Positions 52,704 through 63,462 of a DNA stretch of 64,000 bases are shown one piece after another (positions within the stretch are counted from its first letter, which is position 1; the number at the start of each line of letters is the position of its first letter). The stretch is from Microbacterium sp. LWS13-1.2 (GTDB lineage Bacteria > Actinomycetota > Actinomycetes > Actinomycetales > Microbacteriaceae): assembly GCF_040144835.1 (NCBI RefSeq), contig NZ_CP151632.1, positions 3,596,001 through 3,660,000 of the forward strand, written 5' to 3'. The position numbers and the translations under genes are program-made. Below the pieces are notes generated by a model. That model had not been told where the DNA came from and did not search any database. It saw only the letters and a list, made by a program, of their open reading frames with translations.

Positions 52704-53444
52704 CTAGGTGCCCAGCGTGCCCAGGTACAGCTCGGTGACCTTGGGGTCGTTCAGCAGCTGGCGGCCGGATCCCGTGTAGGCGTCGCGGCCCTGGTCGAGC
52801 ACGTAGCCGCGGTCGCAGATCTGCAGGCAGCGCCGCGCGTTCTGCTCCACCATGATGCAGGTGACGCCCGCCTTGTTGATCTCGGACACGCGGATGAATG
52901 CCTCGTCCTGCCGGACGGGGGAGAGGCCCGCCGACGGCTCATCGAGCAGCAGCACCTTGGGATCCATCATGAGCGCACGGCTCATCGCCACCATCTGGCG
53001 CTCGCCGCCCGAGAGCGATCCGGCGCGCTGCTTGAGCCGCTTGCCGAGTTCGGAGAAGATCCCCGTGACGAACTCGAGCCGCTCCTTGTAGGCGCTCGGG
53101 CGCTGATAGAGCCCCATCTGCAGGTTCTCTTCGATGGTGAGGCTCGGGAACACGTTGTTGTTCTGCGGGATGAAGCCGACGCCGCGGGCGACGAGCTTGT
53201 TGGCGCGCAGGCCGGTGATGTCGTCGCCTTCCAGGGTGATCGTGCCGCTGCGCACGTTCACCTGCCCGAAGATCGCCTTCAGCAGAGTCGACTTGCCGGC
53301 GCCGTTCGGGCCGATGATGCCGATCAGCTCGCCTTCATGGGCGACGAGGCTGCAGCCGTTGAGGATGTTCACCCCGGGCAGGTAGCCGGCGTGGACATCT
53401 TCGACGACGACGACGGGTGTGCCCGTCGCGGTGGGAGCGGTCAT
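52704..53444 (-). CDS. livF: Branched-chain amino-acid ABC transporter ATPase
   Basis: A 246-residue ATPase. Walker A GPNGAGKST is at 45-53, the Q-loop FIPQNNNVFPSLT, the ABC signature SLSGGERQMVAMSRAL, Walker B VLLLDEPSAGL, and switch histidine-type segment IMVEQNARRCL (Asn in place of the usual His, as normal for LivF). ATG 53444 overlaps the livG stop by 4 bp. It forms the ATPase dimer with LivG. Confidence 0.93.
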   Translation of the reverse strand: MTAPTATGTPVVVVEDVHAGYLPGVNILNGCSLVAHEGELIGIIGPNGAGKSTLLKAIFGQVNVRSGTITLEGDDITGLRANKLVARGVGFIPQNNNVFPSLTIEENLQMGLYQRPSAYKERLEFVTGIFSELGKRLKQRAGSLSGGERQMVAMSRALMMDPKVLLLDEPSAGLSPVRQDEAFIRVSEINKAGVTCIMVEQNARRCLQICDRGYVLDQGRDAYTGSGRQLLNDPKVTELYLGTLGT

Positions 53445-54451
53445 CGGCCGTCCTCCTCTTCTTCTGCTTCTTCCTCCGCGACGCCCGCGTCGACGAGTGC
53501 GGCGGCATCCGCCGCGGCAGATGCCGAGGCATCCGTCGTCGGATCGGCCTCGACGATGTCGATGCGGCCGGTCACGACGCCCAGATCGAGCTCCTGGTGG
53601 GCGCCGAGGTAGGCGTCGATCACGGCGGGATTGTTCATGACCGTGGTGGGGTCGCCCTCGGCGACGATCTTGCCCTCGGCCATGACGATGACCCAGTCGG
53701 CGATGTGGCGCACCATGTTCATGTCGTGCTCGACGAACAGGACCGTCATGCCGAGGTCCTTGAGGTCGAGGATGTGGTCGAGCAGGGACTGCGTGAGTGC
53801 CGGGTTGACCCCGGCCATCGGCTCGTCGAGCATGACCAACGTCGGCTCGGTCATGAGCGACCGTGCCATCTCGAGCAGCTTGCGCTGGCCGCCCGACAGG
53901 CTGGCGGCGAAGTCGTCGGCTTTCGCGTCGAGCTTGAACTTCTCGAGCAGCACCATCGCGCGGTCTTCGAACTCGGCATCCTGCGATCGCCACAGGGCGG
54001 GGATCAGGCTGCCCCAGAACTTCTCGCCGCGCTGATTCTTCGCGCCGAGCTTCATGTTCTCCATCACCGTCAGCAGGCCCAGGGCCTTGGTGAGCTGGAA
54101 CGTCCGGACCAGACCCATGCGCGCCACCTTGTAGGCGGGTACGCCCGACAGCGACTTTCCGTCGAAGGTCCAGGTGCCATGATCCGGGCGATCGAAACCG
54201 GTGAGTAGGTTGAACAGCGTCGTCTTGCCGGCGCCGTTGGGCCCGATGAGCGCGGTGATCGCGTTGCGCGGGATCTCGAGGTGCTCGACGTCGACCGCGT
54301 TGACGCCGCCGAAGGAACGGCGCACGTCGTCGGCGATGATGATCGGGTCGACCTTCGGGACGCCGGGAACCGCATCGCCGACGTGAAGCCCGGTGGTCTT
54401 CGGCCGGGCGACCGGCGCGGCGCCGGTGACCGGGGCGCTTTCACTTGACAA
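53441..54451 (-). CDS. livG: Branched-chain amino-acid ABC transporter ATPase
   Basis: A 336-residue ATPase with Walker A GPNGAGKTT at 70-78, RTFQLTKALGLLTV (LivG switch region), signature SLSGGQRKLLEMARSL, Walker B LVMLDEPMAGVNP, and VLFVEHDMNMV with switch His. Both ends are extended: ~40 residues at the N-terminus and an acidic Ala/Glu-rich C-terminus (EEEAEEEEDGR). TTG 54451 is chosen because AAGGAG is 8 nt upstream; the gene overlaps livM by 11 bp. Confidence 0.93.
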   Translation of the reverse strand: MSSESAPVTGAAPVARPKTTGLHVGDAVPGVPKVDPIIIADDVRRSFGGVNAVDVEHLEIPRNAITALIGPNGAGKTTLFNLLTGFDRPDHGTWTFDGKSLSGVPAYKVARMGLVRTFQLTKALGLLTVMENMKLGAKNQRGEKFWGSLIPALWRSQDAEFEDRAMVLLEKFKLDAKADDFAASLSGGQRKLLEMARSLMTEPTLVMLDEPMAGVNPALTQSLLDHILDLKDLGMTVLFVEHDMNMVRHIADWVIVMAEGKIVAEGDPTTVMNNPAVIDAYLGAHQELDLGVVTGRIDIVEADPTTDASASAAADAAALVDAGVAEEEAEEEEDGR

Positions 54452-55421
54452 AGGTCAGCTCCTTCTTGTTGCCCAGGAGTCCCTGAGGCATGAAGATCAC
54501 GAGCAGCATGAGCGCGACGCCGACGAGGATGAAGCGCAGTGTGCCCGCCTGGATCTGCGACAGACCGAACAGCCAGCCGGCTTCGGCCATCGCCGGCAGG
54601 ACATTCGAGAGGAATGTCTGGAGCGCCCAGAAGATCAGCGAGCCCAGCAGCGGACCGAACACGGTCGCGGCTCCACCGAGGAGGAGCGCCGTCCAGACGA
54701 AGAAGGTCAGCGACGTGACGTACACGCCCGGGCTGACCGCGGACGGCAGTGCGTAGACGATGCCGCCGGCCGCCGCGAGGACACCGCCGAGGACGAGCGC
54801 CTGCATCTTGTAGGAGAAGACGTTCTTGCCGAGCGAGCGCACGGCGTCCTCGTCCTCGCGGATGCCCTTGAGCGTGCGCCCCCATGGGCTGCGCATCAGC
54901 ATCCACACGACGAGCACCGCGATGCCGATCGTGATGATGCCCATGATGCGCACCCACCACCCGGTCTCGTTGTAGACCCAGGGCCCGAAACCGTACTCGC
55001 CGCGCGGGATGGGGTTCGATGCCCGGAAGCTGGTGTGGTAGCCGCTGAGCCCGTCTGCCGAGCCGGTCACGTCGTCGAACGCGGTCGTGAGGAACAGCAG
55101 CCGCAGAACCTCGGCCGCGGCGATCGTCACGATCGCGAGGTAGTCGCCGCGAAGACGAAGGGTCGGGATGCCGAGGATCAGCGCGAAGATCGCGGCCGCC
55201 CCGAGCCCGATCAGGGCGCCCGCCCACCAGGGGAGGCCGAACGACAGGATCGAGATCGCGTAGCCGTAGGCGCCCATGGCCATGAAGCCCGCGATGCCCA
55301 TGTTGATCAGGCCGGCGTAGCCGAAGTGCACCGCGAGTCCGAGAGCCGCCAGGGCGTAGCCCATCGTCGCCGGGCTGAGGATCGACGACAGCGTGTTGGA
55401 GAGTATCTGCAACCAGTCCAT
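54441..55421 (-). CDS. livM: Branched-chain amino-acid ABC transporter permease
   Basis: A 326-residue inner-membrane permease with eight to ten helices. LivM signatures are HFGYAGLINMGIAGFMAMGA, then LRLRGDYLAIVTIAAAEVLR, and SPWGRTLKGIREDEDAVRSL. ATG 55421 has AGGGA 8 nt upstream and starts 11 bp after the livH stop. It pairs with LivH to form the transport channel. Confidence 0.92.
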   Translation of the reverse strand: MDWLQILSNTLSSILSPATMGYALAALGLAVHFGYAGLINMGIAGFMAMGAYGYAISILSFGLPWWAGALIGLGAAAIFALILGIPTLRLRGDYLAIVTIAAAEVLRLLFLTTAFDDVTGSADGLSGYHTSFRASNPIPRGEYGFGPWVYNETGWWVRIMGIITIGIAVLVVWMLMRSPWGRTLKGIREDEDAVRSLGKNVFSYKMQALVLGGVLAAAGGIVYALPSAVSPGVYVTSLTFFVWTALLLGGAATVFGPLLGSLIFWALQTFLSNVLPAMAEAGWLFGLSQIQAGTLRFILVGVALMLLVIFMPQGLLGNKKELTFVK

Positions 55422-55431
55422 GAGTGTGTCC

Positions 55432-56751
55432 CTAACCAATCCGCTCGCGTCGGCCCAGGATCCCCTGTGGTCGGAAGAGCAGGATGACGATGAGGATGAA
55501 CAAAGCGCTGGCGTACTTGAGGTCGGCCGGGATCCACAGGCTCGACACCTCCACCAGGATTCCGACGATCAGCGCACCGACGAGGGCGCCGTAAGCGGTG
55601 CCGAGTCCGCCGAGGACGACCGCGGCGAACATGAGCAGCAGGATCTGCGCGCCCATGTCCCACTTGATACCGGGACGGTAGTAGGCGTAGAGGATGCCGG
55701 CGAGGCCGGCGAGGGCGCCCGCGACGATCCACACGACGCGCACGACGGCGTCGACGTCGATGCCGGATGCCGCAGCCAGCGAGGCGTTGTCCGAGATGGC
55801 GCGCGTCGCCTTGCCCGTCCGTGAGCGGGTGAGCCACAGCGCGAACGCGACGATGACCACGATCGAGATCGCCAGCGAGATCATGTCGATGACGCTCATC
55901 TGGACGGAGCCGAACAGCGAGATCTTGGACTCCGACGAACCCGGGAGCTGGAGCGTGCCACCGCCGATGAACAGCTGGAAGGTATAGCGCAGCGCGAGCG
56001 AGAGGCCGATGCTGACGATCATCAGCTGCACGACGCCGACCCGGCGCCGGCGCAGCGGCCGCCAGAGGATGACGTCGAGGAACAGCCCGAAGAGGGCGCT
56101 CAGCACCACCGCGACCGGATAGCCGAGCCACCACGGCAGCGCGAGGCTCGCGGGCCCGACGAGCATGAACGCGGCGATGGCGCCGAAGGTCACCATCTCG
56201 CCGTGTGCGAAGTTCGAGATGCCCGTGGTGCCGAACACCAGCGAGAGGCCGATCGCGGCGAGCGCGAGCATCAGGCCGAAGCTGAGGCCCTGGATGACGC
56301 GCTGAACGAGCTGGTCGAAGAAGCTCGTGACGTTGCGCTCGCCTTCGCCGATGAAGAAGTTGACGCTCACGCGCCCGCCCGGCCCCACCTCGGCCTCTTT
56401 GACGTTGGGGGTGTCGTCTTCGGGATCGACGACGGCGATGCCCTCGGGGAGGGTGTCTTCGTCGAGCGTCACGACGTAGGTCTCGCCCCGCTCGGGGACG
56501 CCCACCCGCCATTGGCCGTTCTCGTCGGTCTCGACCTCTTGCAGGCCGCCGGGGCCGTCGACGGTGAGCGTCACGCCCTCGAGGGGCTCGCCGTCGAGCT
56601 GTACGTTGCCGCTGATCCGATAGGGATCGTCTTCAGCGGCCAGAGCGGGTGTCGCAGTGGCGAACAGTCCCAGTGCCACGAGAAACAGAGCGAAGAGAGC
56701 GGCTGCCACACGCGCTCGGACGCGTCTCGGGATAGCAGTCGTAGGACCCAC
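55432..56751 (-). CDS. livH: LivH-type permease fused to an N-terminal carboxypeptidase-regulatory-like domain
   Basis: A 439-residue fusion. Residues 1-39 form a signal peptide (RVAAALFALFLVALGLFATA, ALA-AED cleavage region). Residues 40-135 form a beta-sandwich of the carboxypeptidase-regulatory/SdrD-B type (ISGNVQLDGEPLEGVTLTVD, then TDENGQWRVGVPE), outside the membrane. The LivH permease follows from about 140 (GLSFGLMLALAAIGLSLVFG, TTGISNFAHGEMVTFGA, and LRRRRVGVVQLMIVSIG). Ordinary LivH proteins are ~290 residues without this domain. GTG 56751 is chosen because TGGAGG lies just upstream and translation begins right before the signal peptide. The extra domain may dock the binding protein or bind sugar/wall polymers. 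Confidence 0.88.
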   Translation of the reverse strand: MGPTTAIPRRVRARVAAALFALFLVALGLFATATPALAAEDDPYRISGNVQLDGEPLEGVTLTVDGPGGLQEVETDENGQWRVGVPERGETYVVTLDEDTLPEGIAVVDPEDDTPNVKEAEVGPGGRVSVNFFIGEGERNVTSFFDQLVQRVIQGLSFGLMLALAAIGLSLVFGTTGISNFAHGEMVTFGAIAAFMLVGPASLALPWWLGYPVAVVLSALFGLFLDVILWRPLRRRRVGVVQLMIVSIGLSLALRYTFQLFIGGGTLQLPGSSESKISLFGSVQMSVIDMISLAISIVVIVAFALWLTRSRTGKATRAISDNASLAAASGIDVDAVVRVVWIVAGALAGLAGILYAYYRPGIKWDMGAQILLLMFAAVVLGGLGTAYGALVGALIVGILVEVSSLWIPADLKYASALFILIVILLFRPQGILGRRERIG

Positions 56752-56916
56752 AGAACCTCCAGTTCGGCACCACGCGGACACCGAAGCTCGGGTCGCATCG
56801 GCCGTGATGACGACGCTACGACTGTAATGTGTCGTCGCTGTTTCGCCTACGGTGCGATGTGGATAAGTGACCCGATCGCAACCGGACGGCGCTCGGCGGC
56901 TCGCGCGCTCGCGCGT

Positions 56917-58541
<1,625 letters not shown>

Positions 58542-58581
58542 CCCTCCGTCGGGCCCTGTGAGCGGATGCCGCGGCCCGGCG

Positions 58582-59676
58582 TCAGCGGATCCGGAACGCC
58601 TCGGCTGCTCGGGCGGCGTCGTCGGTCGCGAGGTCGGCGAGCACCGAGCCGACCGCCGGTGTGAACTTGAAGCCGTGACCCGAGAAGCCCGCGCCGACGA
58701 CGATGCGACCGCGGCGATCGAGCACGAAGTCCTCGGAATCCGTCGAGGTGTACGTGCAGCTGATCGGCTCGGCCGAATCGGGGTCGAGTCCGGGGAACCA
58801 CTCGGTGACGTAGTCGTGCAGCGCCGCAGCGAGCGCGGGCACCGGCCGGAAGGTCCGGCGGTCGGGGTCGACGACCGGTCCGACGTGATGGAAGCCCACC
58901 TTCACGCCCTCGCCCGGCGTGGGCATCCCGTACGTCGGACCCGGGTAGGTCCCTCGCGAGACGAGATGGTTGAACGAGGGCCAGCGGGCGTCTGCGGATA
59001 TCGGGGCGAAATGCGCGGGGCTCTCTTCGGTCACCGTCAGCCGGGGGAGCGGGAACGACGCGGGCACGATGCCGGGGGTCCAGGCGCCCGACGTGACCAC
59101 CGCCGTCTCGGCCACGACGTCGTAGCGGCGGTCGCCGTCGTCGACCGTGAGCGCGACGCCGTCGCCGCGCTCCTCGAGGGCGACGACGCGGTGGCTGTAG
59201 CGGATGTCGGCACCGTGGCTGCGCGCGCCGTGCTCGAGCGCGTCCAGGGCCGCCGCGGCCCGCACCACGCCTGCATCCGGGGTGAACAGCACGCCGCCGT
59301 CGAACCGCATCCCGCTCCAGCGGCGTGCAGCATCGACCGGCTCGAGGATCTCGGCGCGCTCGCCGCGCGCGACGAGCGCCTCGCGCACCTGCGCGACCAC
59401 GGCGTCGTCGCCGTGGGTCAGCAGACCGTGCAGCCGCAGCAGCGGCTCACCGGTCGTGCGAGAGAGCTCGTCCCACTCGGTGCGCGCGAGGGCGAGCAGG
59501 TCGAGGTAGTGCGCGGCGGAGTAGGCGTTGTTGAAGTTGCGTGTCGCGCCGTGCGATGCGCCGCGCTCGAACCGTTCGACGGTGAGCACCCGGTGGCCGC
59601 GCCGGGCGAGCTGCCAGGTCGTGGCGAGTCCCATGGCACCGGCCCCGACGACGACATGCGGAACGTGCTCGGTCAC
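58582..59676 (-). CDS. FAD-dependent oxidoreductase, sarcosine/N-methyl-amino-acid oxidase-like
   Basis: A 364-residue flavoprotein of the D-amino-acid-oxidase fold. The Rossmann motif is VVVGAGAMGLATTWQLARRG, followed by VERF. Near the C-terminus, DFVLDRRGRIVVGAGFSGHG, then FKFTPAVG matches the MSOX/MTOX flavin-binding end (the Cys that carries covalent FAD in MSOX is replaced by Ser/Gly region here, so flavin may be non-covalent). The conserved SHGATRNF segment is also typical. GTG 59676 has GGAGG upstream. Substrate is probably an N-methylated or secondary amine. Confidence 0.85.
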   Translation of the reverse strand: MTEHVPHVVVGAGAMGLATTWQLARRGHRVLTVERFERGASHGATRNFNNAYSAAHYLDLLALARTEWDELSRTTGEPLLRLHGLLTHGDDAVVAQVREALVARGERAEILEPVDAARRWSGMRFDGGVLFTPDAGVVRAAAALDALEHGARSHGADIRYSHRVVALEERGDGVALTVDDGDRRYDVVAETAVVTSGAWTPGIVPASFPLPRLTVTEESPAHFAPISADARWPSFNHLVSRGTYPGPTYGMPTPGEGVKVGFHHVGPVVDPDRRTFRPVPALAAALHDYVTEWFPGLDPDSAEPISCTYTSTDSEDFVLDRRGRIVVGAGFSGHGFKFTPAVGSVLADLATDDAARAAEAFRIR

Positions 59677-59856
59677 GGGTCGGTCCTCCACGGATCTGGG
59701 GCGCCGGCCGACGGCGCCCACGCGGAGCCCGTCGCAGGCGTGGGCTGCGGCATCCGTCGTCCATCCTCGCGCAGCGCGCGTGAACGACCAGCAGGGAGTC
59801 GGAGTATGACGGCCGGCATCCCCACCGGCGTGGCCGTGTGTCGCTACCCTGGCGCC

Positions 59857-60480
59857 ATGATCAGGCAGCGGCAGCATCCTGCGGCGACACAGCGCACCAC
59901 GCGCCTCGAGGCGTTCACCGACGGCGTGTTCGCGATCGCGGCGACGCTCCTGGTGCTCGACCTCACGTCGAACTCGCTGGGCGAGGTCGATTCCGACACT
60001 CAGATGTGGGCCGCCCTGGGCGGCATGTACGAGCTGTTCATCAACTTCGCGATCAGCTTCGCGCTGCTGTGCCTGCTCTGGATGGTCCATGTGCGGCAGT
60101 TCGAGCACATCGCGCGGGTCGACTCCGTGATGCTCTGGCTCAACAACGGGCGCCTGCTGTTCATCGTGCTCGTGCCGTTCGCGACGCGGCTGATGACCGA
60201 GTACGAGGCGTACTACGCGGGTCGCCTCGCGATGCCGGTCACGTTCTTCCTTGCGATCCTCTTCAGCTGGGTGCAGTGGCAGTGGGCGGTCCGCCATCGT
60301 GAGGTCATGCTGCCCGACATGAGCGCCGCGGATGCCGCCGCCTACGGTCGCGGCTCGCTCAGCGCAGTGGTGATCGGCGGGCTGGTCGTCGTCGCGTCGC
60401 CGTGGATCGGGTCGGCCGCGTTCCTGCTGTTCCTGCTCGACGGGCCGTTCACCCGGCTGCTGCGCGGCAAGGGCGACTGA
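59857..60480 (+). CDS. TMEM175-type (DUF1211) membrane protein
   Basis: A 207-residue protein with about six helices. The first has the family signature FTDGVFAIAATLLVLDL, preceded by Arg (RTTRLEA). Bacterial TMEM175 homologues form tetrameric potassium-selective channels; the conserved Phe-x-Asp-Gly helix lines the pore. ATG 59857 follows TACCCT (59845-59850) by 6 nt, so the mRNA is probably leaderless. It ends 129 bp before the MFS gene on the opposite strand. Confidence 0.85.
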   Translation: MIRQRQHPAATQRTTRLEAFTDGVFAIAATLLVLDLTSNSLGEVDSDTQMWAALGGMYELFINFAISFALLCLLWMVHVRQFEHIARVDSVMLWLNNGRLLFIVLVPFATRLMTEYEAYYAGRLAMPVTFFLAILFSWVQWQWAVRHREVMLPDMSAADAAAYGRGSLSAVVIGGLVVVASPWIGSAAFLLFLLDGPFTRLLRGKGD

Positions 60481-60528
60481 GCGGGCGGACGCCGTCGATC
60501 GGGCGCGCTGCCGCGGACGAGGTCATGC

Positions 60529-60584
60529 GCTCTCGCCGAGCGCACATGTCCGCGACGCGGGGAGCACGTGGTTTCGGCGAGAGC
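60529..60584. repeat. Inverted repeat between TMEM175-like and MFS genes
   Basis: GCTCTCGCCGA (60529-60539) and TCGGCGAGAGC (60574-60584) are perfect 11-bp arms around 34 bp that contain further partial pairing (GCACATG...CACGTG). It separates converging genes and may end both transcripts. Confidence 0.6.
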
Positions 60585-60609
60585 ACACGATGTGGACAGG
60601 CGCGCGGGT

Positions 60610-62109
60610 TCAACGCGCGATGCCCACGGGCTCTGGGGAGCCGGCACCCGTCGGCGCGAAAGCTTCGGCACCAGCGGGGGCGGCATCGGTCGCGGTGGCG
60701 GCCGCGGCATCCGTTGCCTTGCCCGACGGGAGCCACAGCGCCACGACCGTCGCGGCGAGCAGCACCGCCGCACCCGTGAACACGGCCGGACGCGCCGCGT
60801 CGACGTACAGATCGGGCATGAGCTCGCCGCCGGCGCTCACGAAGATCGCGGTCATCACGGCGGTGCCGAGGGCGACGCCCAGTTCGCGGACGGTGGAGTT
60901 CACGCCGGACGCCTTCGCGTGGTCGATGAGCCCCAGCGTGGCGAGCAGGGCGGTGGCGGACGGGGCGAACACGAGCGCCATCCCGACACCGGCCATCACG
61001 AACGGGACGATGAGCGCCGGGTAGTCGAGGTCGGTCGACATGATCGCCGCGATCCAGGTGAGCGCGGCACCCTGCAGGGCGAGGCCCAGCACGAGCAGCA
61101 GCCGCGTGCCCACGCGGGGGGCCAGGATGCCGGCGATCGGCGCCACGACCATCGGCGCGAGCGTCCACGGCGTGGTCTGCACCGCGGCCTCGAGCGGGGT
61201 GGAGCCCTGCACGACCTGGAGGTACTGGATGAGGATGAACACCGAGCCGAAGGTGCCGAAGCTGAACGCGAAGCCGACGATGTTCGTGATCGAGAACGAT
61301 CGGTCGCGGAACAGCCGCAGCGGCATGAGCGGGGCCTTCGCCCGCATCTGCCACCCCAGGAAGGCGGCGATCAGGAGCGCGCCGACGACGATCTCGACGA
61401 TCACGCCGGGGGAGTCCCAGCCGTCGTCGTTGCCGCGCACGATCGCATGGACGAGGGCCAGCACGCCCGCCGCCGCGAGCACGGCTCCGGGTACGTCGAT
61501 GCGGGCGCGGGCGCCGAAGTCGTTGTTGAGCACGACCAGCGCGAGCGGAATCGCGATGAGGGCGACGGGCACGTTGACCCAGAAGATCGCCTGCCAGTTC
61601 CAGCCCTCCATGATGGCGCCGCCGACGAGGGGCCCGACGGCGACGCCGAGGCCCGAGACGCCGCCCCAGATGCCGATCGCGAGGGCGCGCCGCGCGGGCG
61701 GGACGGCGCCGCTGAGCAGGGCCAGCGACAGCGGCATGACGCCCGCCGCCCCGAGGCCCTGCACGGCGCGGGCGGCTATGAGCTGCCCGGGGTCGGTGCT
61801 GAGCGCGGCGAGCACCGACCCGGCGCCGAAGACGGCGATGCCGATGGCGAACAGCGTCCGGCGGCCGAAGCGGTCGCCGAGTGCCGAGGCGATGAGGATC
61901 GTACCGGCGAACGCGAGCGTGTACGCGTTCACGAACCACTGCAGCTCCTCGACGCTCGCCCCCATCTCGCTGTGCAGGACGGGCAGAGCGTTGGTCATGA
62001 CGAGGTTGTCGAGCGTGGCCATGAACATCGGGAGAGATGCCGCGGCCAGCACGAGCGCGAACGGGCGCGGTCGCCGCCGCGTCCGCGGGGCGAGGGAGGT
62101 GTCGGTCAT
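60610..62109 (-). CDS. MFS drug efflux transporter, DHA2 (EmrB/QacA) type
   Basis: A 499-residue, 14-helix proton-driven exporter. Motif A is GDRFGRRTLF, motif C-type segment WRAVQGLGAAGVMPLS (as ARAVQGLGAAGVMPLSLALL), and helix 1 carries ATLDNLVMTNALP, all typical of DHA2 pumps. ATG 62109 has GGAG upstream; an earlier frame start would lie in the operator. It is divergent from a TetR regulator, and both tandem operators cover its promoter. Its substrate is a lipophilic compound not readable from sequence. Confidence 0.92.
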   Translation of the reverse strand: MTDTSLAPRTRRRPRPFALVLAAASLPMFMATLDNLVMTNALPVLHSEMGASVEELQWFVNAYTLAFAGTILIASALGDRFGRRTLFAIGIAVFGAGSVLAALSTDPGQLIAARAVQGLGAAGVMPLSLALLSGAVPPARRALAIGIWGGVSGLGVAVGPLVGGAIMEGWNWQAIFWVNVPVALIAIPLALVVLNNDFGARARIDVPGAVLAAAGVLALVHAIVRGNDDGWDSPGVIVEIVVGALLIAAFLGWQMRAKAPLMPLRLFRDRSFSITNIVGFAFSFGTFGSVFILIQYLQVVQGSTPLEAAVQTTPWTLAPMVVAPIAGILAPRVGTRLLLVLGLALQGAALTWIAAIMSTDLDYPALIVPFVMAGVGMALVFAPSATALLATLGLIDHAKASGVNSTVRELGVALGTAVMTAIFVSAGGELMPDLYVDAARPAVFTGAAVLLAATVVALWLPSGKATDAAAATATDAAPAGAEAFAPTGAGSPEPVGIAR

Positions 62110-62123
62110 GAGGATCTCCGGTT

Positions 62124-62164
62124 GTAATCGAATGATTACCACAATGTAGTAATCGACTGATTAC
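62124..62164. promoter_or_regulatory. Two tandem TetR operators (GTAATC-N4-GATTAC)
   Basis: GTAATCGAATGATTAC (62124-62139) and GTAATCGACTGATTAC (62149-62164) are spaced 25 bp centre to centre. The second lies in the spacer of the MFS promoter (TTGACT at the complement of 62167-62172, 18-bp spacer, TACATT at the complement of 62143-62148); the first covers its start site. Confidence 0.9.
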
Positions 62165-62196
62165 AAAGTCAAGTCATTCGCTGATAACCTCGGAGC

Positions 62197-62850
62197 ATGA
62201 CTTCTGTGCAGCGGGACGGCAGCGGCGCCACCGCCCACGAGCCGGCCGAGACCGGCAAGCGCCTGTCGTCCGACGAGCGGCGCCGGCAGATCCTGGTGGC
62301 CGCGCTCGCCGTCTTCGGCACCCGCGGGTACGAGGGCGCGACGACCGACGAGGTCGCCCGCGCCGCGGCAGTCAGCCAGCCGTACGTGGTGCGGCTGTTC
62401 GGCTCCAAGGAGAACCTGTTCCTCGCGACCATCGAGGACGCCCTGACACGGCTGCTCGCGGCGTTCCGCGCCGCGCTCGCCGCCGACGAGGGCGACGACC
62501 TCCCCGCCGCCAAGCGCATCGGACAGGCCTACGTCGACCTCATCGAGGTGCGGGGCCTGCACCAGACCCTCGCGCACGCCTACCTCCTGGGCAGCAACCC
62601 GGTAATCGGCGCCGCCGCGCGCCGCGGGTTCGCGGCGGTGTGGCGGTTCTTCCGCGAGGAGATGGGGCTCGAAGCCGACGAGGCCCGCGCCTTCATGGCC
62701 GAGGGCATGCTGATCAGCACGATGATCGGGTTGCGCATCGTCGACGACTACGGGTCGGACCCGCAGATCACCGAGCTCTTCCGCTCCTGCTTCCCGAGCG
62801 AGCTGCCGCACGTGCTCGACGTCCTCCCTCGGGGGGACGAGCGCTGGTAG
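62197..62850 (+). CDS. TetR family repressor of the adjacent MFS pump
   Basis: A 217-residue regulator. The helix-turn-helix is in TTDEVARAAAVSQPYVVRLFGS, after the first helix ILVAALAVFGTRGYEGA. A GATAAC -10 box (62183-62188) places transcription near the ATG at 62197. Divergent pump, two tandem operators and overlapping promoters make it the likely repressor of the pump and of itself, released by a pump substrate. Confidence 0.92.
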   Translation: MTSVQRDGSGATAHEPAETGKRLSSDERRRQILVAALAVFGTRGYEGATTDEVARAAAVSQPYVVRLFGSKENLFLATIEDALTRLLAAFRAALAADEGDDLPAAKRIGQAYVDLIEVRGLHQTLAHAYLLGSNPVIGAAARRGFAAVWRFFREEMGLEADEARAFMAEGMLISTMIGLRIVDDYGSDPQITELFRSCFPSELPHVLDVLPRGDERW

Positions 62851-63015
62851 CGCGCCGGGTCGCGGCATCCGTCGATGTCGTGCGATCTCGTCGAGAGCGC
62901 ATGTCGTTCGCGCGCGCGGCGCGTGATCTCGGCGAGGTTGTGCGATCTCGACGCCGGTTCGTCGAGGGATGCCGCTCCTTGGCCGCCGTCGGAGGCGCGG
63001 CGTATCGTCGGGGGC

Positions 63016-63300
63016 ATGTGCCGGAACATCCACACGCTCCACAACTTCGAGCCGGCGGCGAGCTCCGACGAGGTGCACGCGGCCGCCCTCCAGTACGTGC
63101 GCAAGATCGCGGGCACCACGAAGCCCTCGAAGGCGAACCAGGAGGCGTTCGATCGCGCCGTCCACGAGATCGCCCACCTCACGCAGCACCTCCTCGACGA
63201 CCTCGTCGCGACGGCGCCGCCGAAGAACCGCGAGGTCGAGGCGGCGAAGGCGCGCGAGCGGGCGATCAAATCGGGCAGGTACGCCGCGCCGGCCGCCTGA
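63016..63300 (+). CDS. DUF2277 family protein
   Basis: A 94-residue protein matching the DUF2277 pattern: start MCRNIHTLHNFEPAASSDEV, internal QYVRKIAGTTKPSKANQEAF, then AVHEIAHLTQHLLDDLV. The family is widespread in bacteria, cytoplasmic and uncharacterised; the conserved Cys2/Arg3 N-terminus and His residues suggest a ligand site. ATG 63016 follows TATCGT (63003-63008), so the message may be leaderless. The repeat array begins directly after the stop. Confidence 0.85.
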   Translation: MCRNIHTLHNFEPAASSDEVHAAALQYVRKIAGTTKPSKANQEAFDRAVHEIAHLTQHLLDDLVATAPPKNREVEAAKARERAIKSGRYAAPAA

Positions 63301-63302
63301 GC

Positions 63303-63462
63303 CCCGGTCGTCGAGCGAGCGAGGAACGAGCGAGCGGCATGAGCCCCGGTCGTCGAGCGAGCGAGGCGAAACGCGCCTTACCCGGCGCGGCCTGTCGGCT
63401 CGAGGCGTTTCGTCTCGGTCGCCGGCGTTCCCTCGCCCGACGTCCGGAGCTTTCACCCGGTC
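63303..63462. repeat. Degenerate leading copies of the 121-bp repeat
   Basis: GGTCGTCGAGCGAGCGAGG appears at about 63306 and 63346, followed by one full but diverged unit (GAAACGCGCCTTACCCGGCG... to 63462). These look like older copies next to the near-identical array. Confidence 0.75.

Noticed and set aside
56779..56781. GTG at 56781 as start of the LivH fusion
   Set aside because: It adds ten polar residues before the signal peptide and has no ribosome site, while GTG 56751 has TGGAGG at good spacing.
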